The notes under the pieces: generated by a model | What the model saw: the letters and a program-made list of their open reading frames with translations, nothing else | Database searches by the model: none | Told to the model about the DNA's origin: nothing | Shown here: positions 18,904 to 26,984 of the stretch, in pieces | Numbering within the stretch: the first letter of the stretch is position 1 | Layout of the letters: each line of letters begins with the position of its first letter | Made by a program: the position numbers and the translations under genes | DNA from: an uncultured Flavobacteriales bacterium | GTDB taxonomy: Bacteria > Bacteroidota > Bacteroidia > Flavobacteriales_G > Salibacteraceae | Length of the DNA: 45,745 bases | Reading direction: 5' to 3' | Assembly: GCA_937899835.1 (NCBI GenBank) | Contig: CALCCE010000262.1 | Coordinates: forward strand, 1 to 45,745

Positions 18904-20760
18904 ATGACCGTTCTAACCTACCTGGGCACCAACGACCGTTGGCGGCTTAGTATCATTTTAATCGTTGCCTTCGTCCTCCGCTGTTGGGGGCTGGACACCC
19001 AAAGCCTCTGGCTGGATGAACTGCACACCATGGTCGAATCCGACCCGGATACTTCCTGGCAGGTGATGCTGGATTATTTGATGTGTTGTGACCAACATCC
19101 GCCTTTGTCGTTTGCCCTTAGCAAAATCCTCTTTCTGCTTTTTGGGCACACGGCCGTGGTAGCGCGTTCGCTCTCGGTGGTGGTAGGCACCCTCAGTGTG
19201 TTTGTGCTTTATCAATTGGGCAAGGAGCTGGTCAACCGTCAGGTAGGGCTGGTTGCTGCGCTGTTAACTTGCTTCAACTATTTCAACCTGCACTATTCGC
19301 AGGAAGCCCGGCCCTACATTCTTTCGTTTCTGTTTGCCGCCTGGTCTTTTGTTTTTCTCCTTCGCTTGATCAAGGGGTCCAGCCTCAAAAATGCGGTGCT
19401 GTATGCGATTACTGCATTGCTCATGTTGTATTCCCACTATTTCGGCTTGATGGTAATGATGGCCCAAATTGCCATCGGAGTACTGTTTTTCTTTCTCGAA
19501 AAAGAGCAAAAAAAGCAATACCTGATTCACTATTCCATCAGTGGGGCCATCATCGGGGTAGGATTTGCACCCTGGCTTCCGTTTTTGCTGGAGATGTCCG
19601 CCATCAAAAAGTTTTGGATTGCACCGGTGGACGGTGATTTTGCGGTCTCTTTTTTCCTGGAGTTTTTCGGAAACCTCGATTTGCTCAAACCCATCCTGGC
19701 TTTGTTGCTGTTGCACTATTGTTTAATGGTGTTTCGCTCAGCCTCATCGCCAGATATGTCTTTTAAAAAGCAAACCCTCCACTTCAGTTTTGTGATTGTG
19801 CTGTTTTGGATTGGCATTTCGTTGTTGGTGCCCTACCTCCGCTCGGTTTTGGTGGTGCCCATGCTCTTGTCGCGTTATGCCATTGTAGTGCTGCCGGCCT
19901 TCCTGGTGCTCATTGCCTACAGCATCCAACTCATTCCCAACCGCATCGTTCGGTTCTCGGTGCTCACCACCATCGTGGTGCTGGCCCTGGTCGATATTTT
20001 TGCGGTGCAGGATGTGTATGGCAAAGTGCACAAAACCCAATTCAGGGAAATGACACAATACATCACCAATGGAAGTGAGCAAAACACTACTATTATCAAC
20101 GAGGTGACGGGCTGGCAACATCAATATTACCTCAAGCATTTCAACAACAATGCCCCCCTGCTGCGGGGTGAAAAAGTAGCGCTTATCGATTCTATTATAA
20201 ATCGAACTAGTCCTAAATACGCGCTGGATTCGTTTTGGTTGGTTGGGGCGCACGGTGATGCCAAGTTGGCCCCGGGGCCGCTGCAAGATTCCTTGAACAA
20301 AAACTACCTGTTGGCCAAACAGGCCGATTTTTATGATGCCTGGGCGCAGTTTTACGTGTCGTTGAATTCGGGTGAAGAGCGTGCCATTAAGTTGGACCAC
20401 CGCGACTTTGATCCGCAATGGAGATTCGACTACAACAACGCTGCTGTGGTAGCCATTTGGGGTGGAGCGGTCAACAGTTTTCCGGTGGCACTGGCGGAAG
20501 GAACCTACGAGATCTCGCTGCTGGCAAGGGGAACAAAACTGGCCGAGGAGTATCCCAAGCTAGCCGTATCCGTCAACGAGCAGGAGATTGGCAGCTATTT
20601 CGTAACCGGCGAATACCAATTGAAAGCCTTCACTTACCAGCAGCAAGAAGCCGCCGAAGTGCGTTTTAAAGTGGCCATTCAAAACGATTCTGCCAACGCG
20701 GAATTGGGCGAAGACCGCAATGCGTTTATGTTGAACCTGGTCTGCAAAAAGGTGCAGTGA
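18904..20760 (+). CDS. GT39/ArnT-like polytopic membrane glycosyltransferase
   Basis: This 618-aa protein has about ten hydrophobic segments in the first 400 residues, then a soluble C-terminal beta-rich domain. The first periplasmic loop carries the acidic pair typical of the GT-C fold of PMT/ArnT-like enzymes (LDTQSLWLDELHTM, about residues 30-43) and the following loop has HPPLSF (about 65-70). Family members transfer a sugar from a polyprenyl-phosphate donor to protein or lipid acceptors on the outer face of the inner membrane; the acceptor here cannot be told. The ATG at 18904 gives a short cytoplasmic N-terminus ahead of the first helix, which fits. It appears monocistronic: 268 bases follow before the next plus-strand gene. 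Confidence 0.85.
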   Translation: MTVLTYLGTNDRWRLSIILIVAFVLRCWGLDTQSLWLDELHTMVESDPDTSWQVMLDYLMCCDQHPPLSFALSKILFLLFGHTAVVARSLSVVVGTLSVFVLYQLGKELVNRQVGLVAALLTCFNYFNLHYSQEARPYILSFLFAAWSFVFLLRLIKGSSLKNAVLYAITALLMLYSHYFGLMVMMAQIAIGVLFFFLEKEQKKQYLIHYSISGAIIGVGFAPWLPFLLEMSAIKKFWIAPVDGDFAVSFFLEFFGNLDLLKPILALLLLHYCLMVFRSASSPDMSFKKQTLHFSFVIVLFWIGISLLVPYLRSVLVVPMLLSRYAIVVLPAFLVLIAYSIQLIPNRIVRFSVLTTIVVLALVDIFAVQDVYGKVHKTQFREMTQYITNGSEQNTTIINEVTGWQHQYYLKHFNNNAPLLRGEKVALIDSIINRTSPKYALDSFWLVGAHGDAKLAPGPLQDSLNKNYLLAKQADFYDAWAQFYVSLNSGEERAIKLDHRDFDPQWRFDYNNAAVVAIWGGAVNSFPVALAEGTYEISLLARGTKLAEEYPKLAVSVNEQEIGSYFVTGEYQLKAFTYQQQEAAEVRFKVAIQNDSANAELGEDRNAFMLNLVCKKVQ

Positions 20761-21028
20761 ATCCAGTAGGGTTACGCTCTTAGTTAGGTCTGCTTTTCTA
20801 TGCGTTAGGTTTGAAGTGTAGGGACTATCTGCGCCCTTACATTGTTCTTCGTGCCATTTTCTGAAGGTGGGAGACATTCTCTTTGCCTTTAGCTGAAAAA
20901 ACCTTTGGTGATTTGATGAACCGCTTGATGGCCTATCGTTTTATTTGATTTTTTAGAGGTAATACTAAGAGGAGTCAGTTTTAGGCTGTATCTTTAACTC
21001 AAGAATTATTAACCTCAATTTCTTGTCC

Positions 21029-21766
21029 ATGTACTGTTTTATCCGAACACTGCTTTTGGTGTTCCTTTTCTCTATTAGCTGGTTTGGCCAAGCACAAAGC
21101 CAAGAGCAAGTCAAAGTAAAGCTCAACATCAAACCTTCCAATGCCATTGTTTACATCGATTCGATAAAAATTAAGGCTACTCTTGATTCGGTAAAGTTGG
21201 ATACCGGCCAACACCAGGTGCGCGTGTGGGCGCCACAAAAAAAGCTGGTGGAACGCGAGGTGCGCATTCAGCCAACCGGCAAGCAAGCTATTGGCGTTAG
21301 TTTGCCTCCAAGTGATGCCTACCGGACTTACCGGCGACAAAAGGCAAATTATATCGGCCAAGTCTTCATGACGAAATATGTATTTATCCCCGCAGCTATT
21401 GTTACTGCTGGGGTGAGTACGGAGCGTATCATCAGTTTGGGTAATCAAATGGAGGAGCAACGGAAGTTGACTGAAGCTGCCCGCCAAGAATACAATGACG
21501 CCCGAACCATCAACACCACGATTGGCGCAGTGAGTCGATTCGAACAGAGCGAAGCAGAATATCAAAAATTGCGTCAAAATCGCAACGACTGGATTGTAGC
21601 CATGAGTGTAGCGGTGCCGGTTGGTATCGCCAGTTTTGTACTCATTCGTTTGGGCACCGACTTGGTTTTGCCTGAGTACAAAGAATCTCCTTTGTTGAGC
21701 AAAACCGACTTTTATTTACAACCCGTTCCCAACGGTGGAGCCATGGGCTTTTGCTATCACTTTTAA
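21029..21766 (+). CDS. PEGA-domain exported/membrane protein
   Basis: I prefer the ATG at 21029 (245 aa) to a TTG two codons earlier. Residues 1-24 form a signal peptide (hydrophobic run ending WFGQAQSQ). Residues about 25-95 match a PEGA domain (LNIKPSNAIVYIDSIKIKA; then a glycine-preceded HQVRVWA strand), a small beta fold common on bacterial surface proteins. A hydrophobic stretch at about 115-130, a polar helix with many Gln/Glu/Arg, and a second hydrophobic segment at about 190-210 suggest membrane anchoring. The following lipoprotein gene starts 11 bases after the stop, so the two are very likely co-transcribed. The exact role is unknown. Confidence 0.7.
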   Translation: MYCFIRTLLLVFLFSISWFGQAQSQEQVKVKLNIKPSNAIVYIDSIKIKATLDSVKLDTGQHQVRVWAPQKKLVEREVRIQPTGKQAIGVSLPPSDAYRTYRRQKANYIGQVFMTKYVFIPAAIVTAGVSTERIISLGNQMEEQRKLTEAARQEYNDARTINTTIGAVSRFEQSEAEYQKLRQNRNDWIVAMSVAVPVGIASFVLIRLGTDLVLPEYKESPLLSKTDFYLQPVPNGGAMGFCYHF

Positions 21767-21777
21767 CTCCTTTGGCG

Positions 21778-22194
21778 ATGAAGTATTTGATTTTTGGGTT
21801 GTTCGCTGGTTTGTTCTTGGCCGCCGGATGCACGGAAAATGAAGTGGAGCCCTTGGTACAAGACAATCCCTATGTGGCTTACGAAAATGAAGTGCCGCTG
21901 GAATTGGTTTCTGCTTCGGTTGGCGGTGGCGGCCAAAATTGCCGGGTAATCATTGAAGTAGACATTAAGCCCGATTTCCGAATTTTTGAAGAGAACGCTT
22001 GTACGGTTGCGGTTGGCAGGGGAACACAACTCACGGCCAATTGGCGTTATCAACGTCCGGTAGTTTGGGGTACTCCTACCCGAACAGTGGATATGGGACT
22101 TCCATGCCGAAACGGCTACCAATATATCTTGCAATTGTACGATTGCGAAGGGTATGCGGCCGGAGGCCCGCTTCTGGTCAATGTGGCGCGGTAG
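21778..22194 (+). CDS. small lipoprotein, function unknown
   Basis: The start at ATG 21778 gives 138 aa, directly after the PEGA gene; an in-frame ATG nine codons upstream would overlap that gene and spoil the signal peptide. The N-terminus MKYLIFGLFAGLFLAAGC carries a clear lipobox (LAAGC), so the mature protein should be lipid-anchored. The rest has four further cysteines (at NCRV, ENACTV, LPCRNG, YDCEG) that could form two disulfides. No catalytic motif is visible. It is probably a partner of the preceding PEGA protein at the cell envelope (inference from spacing only). Confidence 0.7.
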   Translation: MKYLIFGLFAGLFLAAGCTENEVEPLVQDNPYVAYENEVPLELVSASVGGGGQNCRVIIEVDIKPDFRIFEENACTVAVGRGTQLTANWRYQRPVVWGTPTRTVDMGLPCRNGYQYILQLYDCEGYAAGGPLLVNVAR

Positions 22195-22359
22195 TTTTGG
22201 TTTGGCTTGTTCAAAGGCTGCCTTTAAAACGTTCCGATGAATTTCTTCAATTCGTTGTTCAAGTTGGCGCTTGCAGGCAGTGTTTTTCCGCTTAGGATCC
22301 TCTTGAGTAAAACGGAATAAATTTACAGTGTTTCTAAATTGAAATTGAATCGAATCAAG

Positions 22360-22375
22360 TCAGTACTAGTACTGA
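22360..22375. repeat. perfect 16-bp palindrome in the 22195-22522 intergenic gap
   Basis: TCAGTACTAGTACTGA is identical to its reverse complement and is flanked by further near-complementary bases (AAGT / AACTT). It is the only structure I see in the 328-base gap between the lipoprotein gene and the REase-like fragment, which converge here. It could be a protein-binding site or a transcript-end hairpin. No T-run follows it directly on either strand. Confidence 0.5.
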
Positions 22376-22522
22376 ACTTTAAGGTCTTCACCTCTTGTAG
22401 TTTTAGAGACCACTAAGATGAACGCCTTTTTTATTCTATCGACTCTTACACTCTTTTAAGGGACAGTATCGGCTTGTCTTGAGCTATTACTAATGTACTT
22501 TTTTGGCGTGTTGTCTTTTATT

Positions 22523-22773
22523 TTATCTACTTGAAATGCTTAGTATTTGTCCGTTCTTGTACAAGTATTGACTCTGAAATACACCATTCTCATTACGATC
22601 ATTTACTAAACTAAGTGCCATGATGTCAATTTCACGTTCGACATCTGAGCCAAGGTCCTTAAATCTTCTATTTGGTACAGTATTCCATCCTTTAGAATTT
22701 TATTTACTCGGTCTTCAAATAAATATCCTGAATTCCTTAAGGCTGTTAATGTTTGTTCTTTTGAAATACTCAT
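22523..22773 (-). pseudogene. frameshifted fragment of a REase-like (PD-(D/E)XK-type) protein
   Basis: The frame from ATG 22773 reads MSISKEQTLTALRNSGYLFE, then DRVNKIL, and soon loses sense and stops. The next frame continues as KGWNTVPNRRFKDLGSDVE followed by REIDIMALSLVND and stops at 22523. Joined, the pieces give SGYLFEDRV...GW..VPNRRFKD.....REIDI.A, a pattern I associate with restriction-endonuclease-like families whose REIDI segment holds a catalytic-type Asp. The shift falls near the CTAAAGG stretch at about 22695. The joined product (about 85 residues) is much shorter than a full nuclease, so the gene is both frameshifted and truncated. The DNA is AT-rich, like the neighbouring TIR gene. 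The family assignment is tentative; the frameshift is seen directly. Confidence 0.6.
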
Positions 22774-22797
22774 TCTTTAATGTTGCCTATCGGTCTT

Positions 22798-23034
22798 GCT
22801 AAACGCAGTTAAATCTTGTTTGATAACCCACTGCCGCCCGATAGAGCCACAAAGCAATTGGCTTGAGCGTAGCGGATGTGCTTAACTTTTCAATCCAGCA
22901 CTGAGCGCAGCGAAAGGGGATTGCTGCCTGCCCTAAAAACACTCTTTGGGCTGAGGCACGAGGGCCAAAGTATGTTTCTGCACTGCCGTTCATGCAAAGC
23001 TCGATTTAATTGCGTTTAGCTTTTGTTAGGGGTG
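22798..23034. repeat. attC-like inverted repeat / gene-cassette boundary
   Basis: The arms GCTAAACGCAGTTAAATC (22798-22815) and GATTTAATTGCGTTTAGC (23003-23020) are complementary at 17 of 18 positions around about 187 bases. Just outside the right arm lies GTTAGGGGTG (23025-23034). In the minus (gene) orientation the order is TIR gene, CACCCCTAAC, AAAAGCTAAACGC..., long imperfect stem, GCGTTTAGC, next gene. That is the order of an integron cassette with its attC site. The total length (about 237 bases) exceeds usual attC sites and the core triplets deviate from RYYYAAC/GTTRRRY, so identity with a true attC is unproven. No integrase gene is in the window. Confidence 0.5.
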
Positions 23035-23047
23035 GTTTGTCTTGTTT

Positions 23048-24046
23048 TTAAGCATGCATGAAGAAGCCTCTTAGATAATACAGTATGTCCTCATCACCAT
23101 GTCCGTTGTGAGAGATTCCAGATTCATAATCAATCTCATTATTATCCAGCATGCGATATACCTCTTCCATTCTTTTCTTAGCGTCTGGCCACCTCTTATC
23201 TCGAATCAGCTCAGCAAAAAAAGTTAAACTCTGTTCATCTCCTTGTGATTTTATGTAAAACAACTCTGCCAGTGAACTGAAAAGAGCCGGTATTTCAGCA
23301 TTAATAATTAAAGAAAGAATATATGGGACCGCAGGAATGCCGAAACCAAACAGCACTGATCGAGCATCTGTTCCTACTGAGAAAGGATGTCCAAGGTTTA
23401 AACAAACATCGTAAAGAAGTTCCAATGTTTCCTGACATAAGTCGTTCCGAAGTCGTTGGCATATTTTATCTATTACGATCCGTTCTTTATCATTTAGCCC
23501 ATCGTATAGATAGAAGGCCATACGAAGCTTGTCAAATTCATCTTTGGGAATTGGTGCACTTAAGGCCGGTTCTGAAGTGGCTTGAAAGATAAAGGTGGGG
23601 AAGTAAACGTTACGTTCTTCATTAATAATTCTCTTGTCACCACTGATGGTTTTCACAACTTCTGTTAGTGAAGAATGAATACTCCCCGAATCGACTCTAA
23701 TGCCAACTATGCTTGCAATAATTGGTGAATGCTTAATAATTTCTTTTTTAGAAATTCTTAACCAGATAGGAACTATCTGTGCTTTGGAATATGTGTCAGA
23801 TAGTTCAACAGCCGCATTCAATTCTCTTTTAGGCCAATTCTTTTTAAAAAAATTCTTTGATAGAAGTACGATAACTTATAGACTGTTGGAAAGCCCTTTC
23901 TCTATTTCCTCCCGTAAGTAGTTGCCAACTCGGACTTCATTCTGGTCAAACCATACCTTTAAGCCAAAACTTGACAAAGCTTCATATAGCTTTTCTGCAT
24001 CGAATTTATCTTCCGATGCGTAACTGATAAAGATGTCATACTTCAT
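23048..24046 (-). pseudogene. TIR-domain protein gene interrupted by one in-frame stop codon
   Basis: From ATG 24046 the frame encodes MKYDIFISYASEDKFDAEKL, then GLKVWFDQNEVRVGNYLREE, a canonical TIR domain. A TAA at codon 57 (23876-23878) cuts it. The same frame then continues without any shift as VIVLLSKNFFKKNWPKREL, which completes the TIR fold and holds the W...EL glutamate that is catalytic in TIR NADases. It runs on to a 257-residue downstream part with no motif I recognise, stopping at 23048. Full length would be 332 aa. The codon affected normally encodes an aromatic residue (S..Y.IVLLS), so a TAT/TAC to TAA change is the simplest history. Bacterial TIR proteins commonly deplete NAD in antiphage defence (family knowledge). 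A TTG at codon 76 could start the distal part alone, but it would lack half the domain. A sequencing error is possible. Confidence 0.75.
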
Positions 24047-24066
24047 GTTGCACTTCTTTCTTTAAT

Positions 24067-24076
24067 CACCCCTAAC
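24067..24076. repeat. cassette end repeat, inverted copy of 23025-23034
   Basis: CACCCCTAAC is the exact reverse complement of GTTAGGGGTG at 23025-23034, and the match extends to 12 of 13 bases with flanking AATC/AACC. The pair brackets the TIR gene as a unit of about 1.05 kb, consistent with insertion of a discrete cassette. Confidence 0.5.
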
Positions 24077-24109
24077 TATGTGATAATTGAAGATATTGAA
24101 TTCTCTTTC

Positions 24110-24138
24110 GATTACCCGCCCATGGAGTATGGGTAATC
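24110..24138. repeat. 8-bp inverted repeat between the response regulator and TIR genes
   Basis: GATTACCC (24110-24117) pairs with GGGTAATC (24131-24138) across 13 bases, and an alternative CCCAT/ATGGG pairing exists inside. It sits downstream of the LytTR regulator gene (stop at 24347) and could end that transcript, but it lacks a T-run. The rest of 24139-24346 shows nothing. Confidence 0.35.
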
Positions 24139-24346
24139 AAACAATAGGCTATTTTTAGGCTGAAATGGCAATTGCGGATTTTAGGAAAATATTGTAAGTT
24201 AAACACTGTAGCGGATACACGATTAAGACTTCCTGTTCTGTGTTGATTCAAGCGGAAGGATATTTCGATAAGCCGCTTTGTAGGGAACAGAAGATAAGCT
24301 TTTTAAATATGTGCATCACCTTATTAGACATAAGGAGTTAGCATAG

Positions 24347-25063
24347 TCAAAGCGTGCGGATAAACTTCATCAACTCACTGCGGGAATTGGCGCTAATCGG
24401 CACTGCCTTTTCGCCAATGATCACTTCCGTGGGACGCACACAGTTGATCTTGCTTACGTTCACCAAAAAGGATCGGTGAACCCGCAGGAATCCAAAGGGC
24501 ACCAATTTGGTTTCCATGGATTTTAAAGTTTGGCTCAGGATGTGTTTGTGCTCCGGGGTGTGGATGATGGAATAGTTGTCGGCCGCCTCTACGTAGTCGA
24601 TTTCTGCATAATAGAGGCGCTTCATTTCGTGGCGCTCTTTGATGAAAAACGAATGTTGCTCGTTCTCACGGATCGGGGCAGCTTGTTGTTGGTGGCGGTG
24701 CAGCGCAATTTCAATGCTGGGGCGCAGGTCGTTGGCCTGAAAAGGTTTCACGATAAAGCCCGCCGGTTCGGTGAGTTTGGCCCGGCTCACGGTGCGGGCA
24801 TCCGTGTTGGAGGTGATGAAAATAAAGGGCACCTGGTATTGATGGCGCAACTCACCCGCCAGGTCGATGCCATCCAGCAAGCCGCCCAGGTTGATGTCCA
24901 GCAATACCAAACTGGGAAGCTCCTTTTTGAGTTGTGTCGTGGCTTCTTCAAAAGAACTGACAATGCCATGCACCCGATAACCTTCGTCTTCCAGGCAAAT
25001 GGCAAGGTGCTTGCCAATGAGCACCTCGTCCTCAACAATCAATATGGATATGGGCTCAGCCAT
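24347..25063 (-). CDS. LytTR-family response regulator
   Basis: This 238-aa protein from ATG 25063 (MAEPISILIVEDE) has a CheY-like receiver with the phospho-acceptor Asp at about 53 (LVLLDINLGG), the Thr/Ser switch in FIFITSNTD and the Lys in FIVKPF. A C-terminal LytTR DNA-binding domain follows (YYAEIDYVEAADNYSIIHT; FGFLRVHRSFLVNVSKI). The in-frame ATG eight codons upstream would lie deeper inside the kinase gene and is less likely. The start codon overlaps the kinase stop in ATGGCTGA (8 bases), so the pair is translationally coupled and should form one two-component system. Target genes are not evident; LytTR regulators often act on nearby surface or secretion genes. Confidence 0.9.
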   Translation of the reverse strand: MAEPISILIVEDEVLIGKHLAICLEDEGYRVHGIVSSFEEATTQLKKELPSLVLLDINLGGLLDGIDLAGELRHQYQVPFIFITSNTDARTVSRAKLTEPAGFIVKPFQANDLRPSIEIALHRHQQQAAPIRENEQHSFFIKERHEMKRLYYAEIDYVEAADNYSIIHTPEHKHILSQTLKSMETKLVPFGFLRVHRSFLVNVSKINCVRPTEVIIGEKAVPISANSRSELMKFIRTL

Positions 25064-26819
25064 GCATTTCAAATGAAAAAAGGGCACTTAAGCCACCGTT
25101 ATTTACAATTTCCAATTTCCCGCCCAGTTGTTGCGACATGCTTTCTACAATCATCATCCCGATCGAGTCCCGGTTTTGTGCATGGCCATTCCAGCCTGAG
25201 CCATCATCCCTTACCATGAGTTGCACGGTGTTTTCTTGCTTGGAAAGCGTTACCAAAATGTGGCCACCGTCCTGTCCAAAGGCATGTTTAAAAGCATTGG
25301 TCACCAATTCGGTGATCACCAAACCTAGTGGAATGGCCTGTTTGATGCCCAATTCAAAGTCGTCGGCCGAGGTGTTGATTTGCACCTGATCGGTTTTGTT
25401 GTAGATCGTACTGACGTTGAACACCAGTTCGTCCAAATAAGTGCGGGTGTTGATTTCACTGCTGCCGGCATCGGCGTAGAGCTTGTGGTGTACAATGCCC
25501 ATGGCGTTGATGCGGCCCAGGCTTTCTTCGAGTATTTGCTTGGCGTTTTCGTCGTGGATGGTGCGCGAATGCAGGTTGAGCAGGCTGCTCACCAATTGCA
25601 GGTTGTTTTTCACCCGGTGGTGTACTTCGGCGAGTAAGATGTCTTTGTCGTTGAGGGTGTTTTCCAGCAGTTGGTTTTTTTCATGCAACTCCGTGGTTTT
25701 TTGGGTAACCTGCAGTTCTAATTCCTGCTGAAACTTGGCCTGGAGTTGCTCGTTTTTTTGCTGGACTCGAAATACCCGGTTGACGATGGCAATGGACAAC
25801 AACAGGGCTTCGATCACTCCGCCCACCTTGTTGGCAGCCATAAAACTTGCCGAAACGGTGAAGAGGTTGGCTTGCAAAAGGGTAAAGAGCAAGGAGGTGA
25901 ACACAAAAATGCTGGCTCCGGCCAAAAACAGCACGTTGAAGAGTTCCCAATCGCCTTCGCGGTAGCGGGGGTAGAAAACGGTGAAGATGATTAGAAAAGC
26001 GATGGCCTTGGTGGTGTAGAAAATGGGTTTGAACAAGGGATCGATGTGGAAGGGGAGCAGCAGGAGCAGGGTGCTGATCACTACCATGCCGGTGAGCAGT
26101 TTGAGCAATTGGCGGCTCCAGGAGGTTTTGCCAAAAAAGTTGTGGATGAAAGCCACATAACTCAGGTAAAACAGGTTGCCCAAAAACCACATAACGCGGG
26201 TGTTGTAAATGGGGTTCTCGGGGTAAACTTTTGCGATGAAGTAGCCGTTGACCGTGAACATGTACAATACAAAAAAGGAGTGCGCCAGGGCAAAATAGAG
26301 GTAGGAGCGCTCTTTGAAGAAAAAGAAAACAATGAGGTTAAAGGCGACAAGGATGGCCAGAGCTCCAATGAGAAATGGATCGGTATTGCTCCAATGCGAA
26401 TCGCGTATGACGACCCACGAAACCATGCGCGGGGCACGCACTACCGGTACCGATACCCGCTCCTTGAAACAAAACTGAATGGTGTTGTAGCCGGAGGCCA
26501 GTTCCATCCGCATCGCCGGCTGAGGATCAGGGCCACGCCAAACGGGAAAGAAGCCCCGCTTGATGGGCAAGCTCCAACCCCCATGAATCACCTGAGTTTC
26601 GTTAACCAGGATGGTGATCTCTCCCCAATCGCCCACATTCATGTACCATACCATTGCCGCCGAACGGTTATTGGCCACCAACGTTACGGTATCTCCGGCG
26701 GCTACTTCCGGAAGGTAGAAGCGGGTGGAGTAGCCAAATAAGTCGGTACGCAACGTATCTTGTCCGAATACAGCAAGGCTTAGACACCAAAAGACAATTA
26801 CGGTTAGCACACTTTTCAT
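25056..26819 (-). CDS. 7TMR-DISM sensor histidine kinase (HisKA_2 type)
   Basis: I start at ATG 26819 (587 aa) because MKSVLTVIVFWCLSLAVFGQ is a signal peptide; the frame is open 51 codons further but through the terminator region. The order is: periplasmic 7TMR-DISM extracellular beta domain (about 20-165), seven transmembrane helices (about 180-380), a coiled-coil linker rich in Gln/Glu, then a HisKA_2 H-box EVHHRVKNNLQLV with the phospho-His near 398. The HATPase domain follows with N-box ELVTNAFKHAF and G-box VRDDGSGWNG. The extracellular domain of this class is thought to bind carbohydrate-like ligands (family knowledge). It overlaps the partner LytTR regulator by 8 bases. Confidence 0.92.
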   Translation of the reverse strand: MKSVLTVIVFWCLSLAVFGQDTLRTDLFGYSTRFYLPEVAAGDTVTLVANNRSAAMVWYMNVGDWGEITILVNETQVIHGGWSLPIKRGFFPVWRGPDPQPAMRMELASGYNTIQFCFKERVSVPVVRAPRMVSWVVIRDSHWSNTDPFLIGALAILVAFNLIVFFFFKERSYLYFALAHSFFVLYMFTVNGYFIAKVYPENPIYNTRVMWFLGNLFYLSYVAFIHNFFGKTSWSRQLLKLLTGMVVISTLLLLLPFHIDPLFKPIFYTTKAIAFLIIFTVFYPRYREGDWELFNVLFLAGASIFVFTSLLFTLLQANLFTVSASFMAANKVGGVIEALLLSIAIVNRVFRVQQKNEQLQAKFQQELELQVTQKTTELHEKNQLLENTLNDKDILLAEVHHRVKNNLQLVSSLLNLHSRTIHDENAKQILEESLGRINAMGIVHHKLYADAGSSEINTRTYLDELVFNVSTIYNKTDQVQINTSADDFELGIKQAIPLGLVITELVTNAFKHAFGQDGGHILVTLSKQENTVQLMVRDDGSGWNGHAQNRDSIGMMIVESMSQQLGGKLEIVNNGGLSALFSFEMHG

Positions 26820-26828
26820 CGCGACACT

Positions 26829-26857
26829 CAAATTTAAAAGGAAAGTGTTACGGTCAA
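26829..26857 (-). promoter_or_regulatory. putative Bacteroidota promoter of the kinase/regulator operon
   Basis: On the minus strand TTG (26857-26855) is followed after 18 bases by TAAATTTG (26836-26829), an exact TAnnTTTG -7 box. It lies only 10 bases before the kinase ATG, so the transcript would be nearly leaderless. It is the only exact box in the short gap after the upstream terminator. Confidence 0.35.
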
Positions 26858-26896
26858 TTGCATTCTTCCATTTCGCATTTTTTTCTGGAAGGGGAG

Positions 26897-26929
26897 AAAG
26901 CCTTTCGGTCCACGGACCGAAAGGCTTTT
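26897..26929. terminator. bidirectional intrinsic terminator
   Basis: A perfect 12-bp GC-rich stem (GCCTTTCGGTCC, 26900-26911, with 26914-26925) is extended by AAA/TTT pairs on both sides. It lies between the metalloprotease stop (26985) and the kinase start (26819), both on the minus strand, so it should end the protease transcript and insulate the kinase operon. Confidence 0.8.
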
Positions 26930-26984
26930 GTTTTCCTGGAAGTCGTACACACCCAGGGTTTGGTGAGGCCAATGGAGGATGGGG

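Noticed and set aside
20806..20813. TAGGTTTG as promoter of the PEGA/lipoprotein unit
   Set aside because: Exact -7 box but no TTG/TTTG at the expected spacing and more than 200 bases from the start codon.
22799..22993. Short minus-strand frame in the attC-like region
   Set aside because: Lies entirely within the inverted-repeat structure and has no protein character.
23048..23821. Separate gene for the distal part of the TIR protein (TTG start)
   Set aside because: It begins in the middle of the TIR fold and is in frame with the upstream half; one interrupted gene explains it better.
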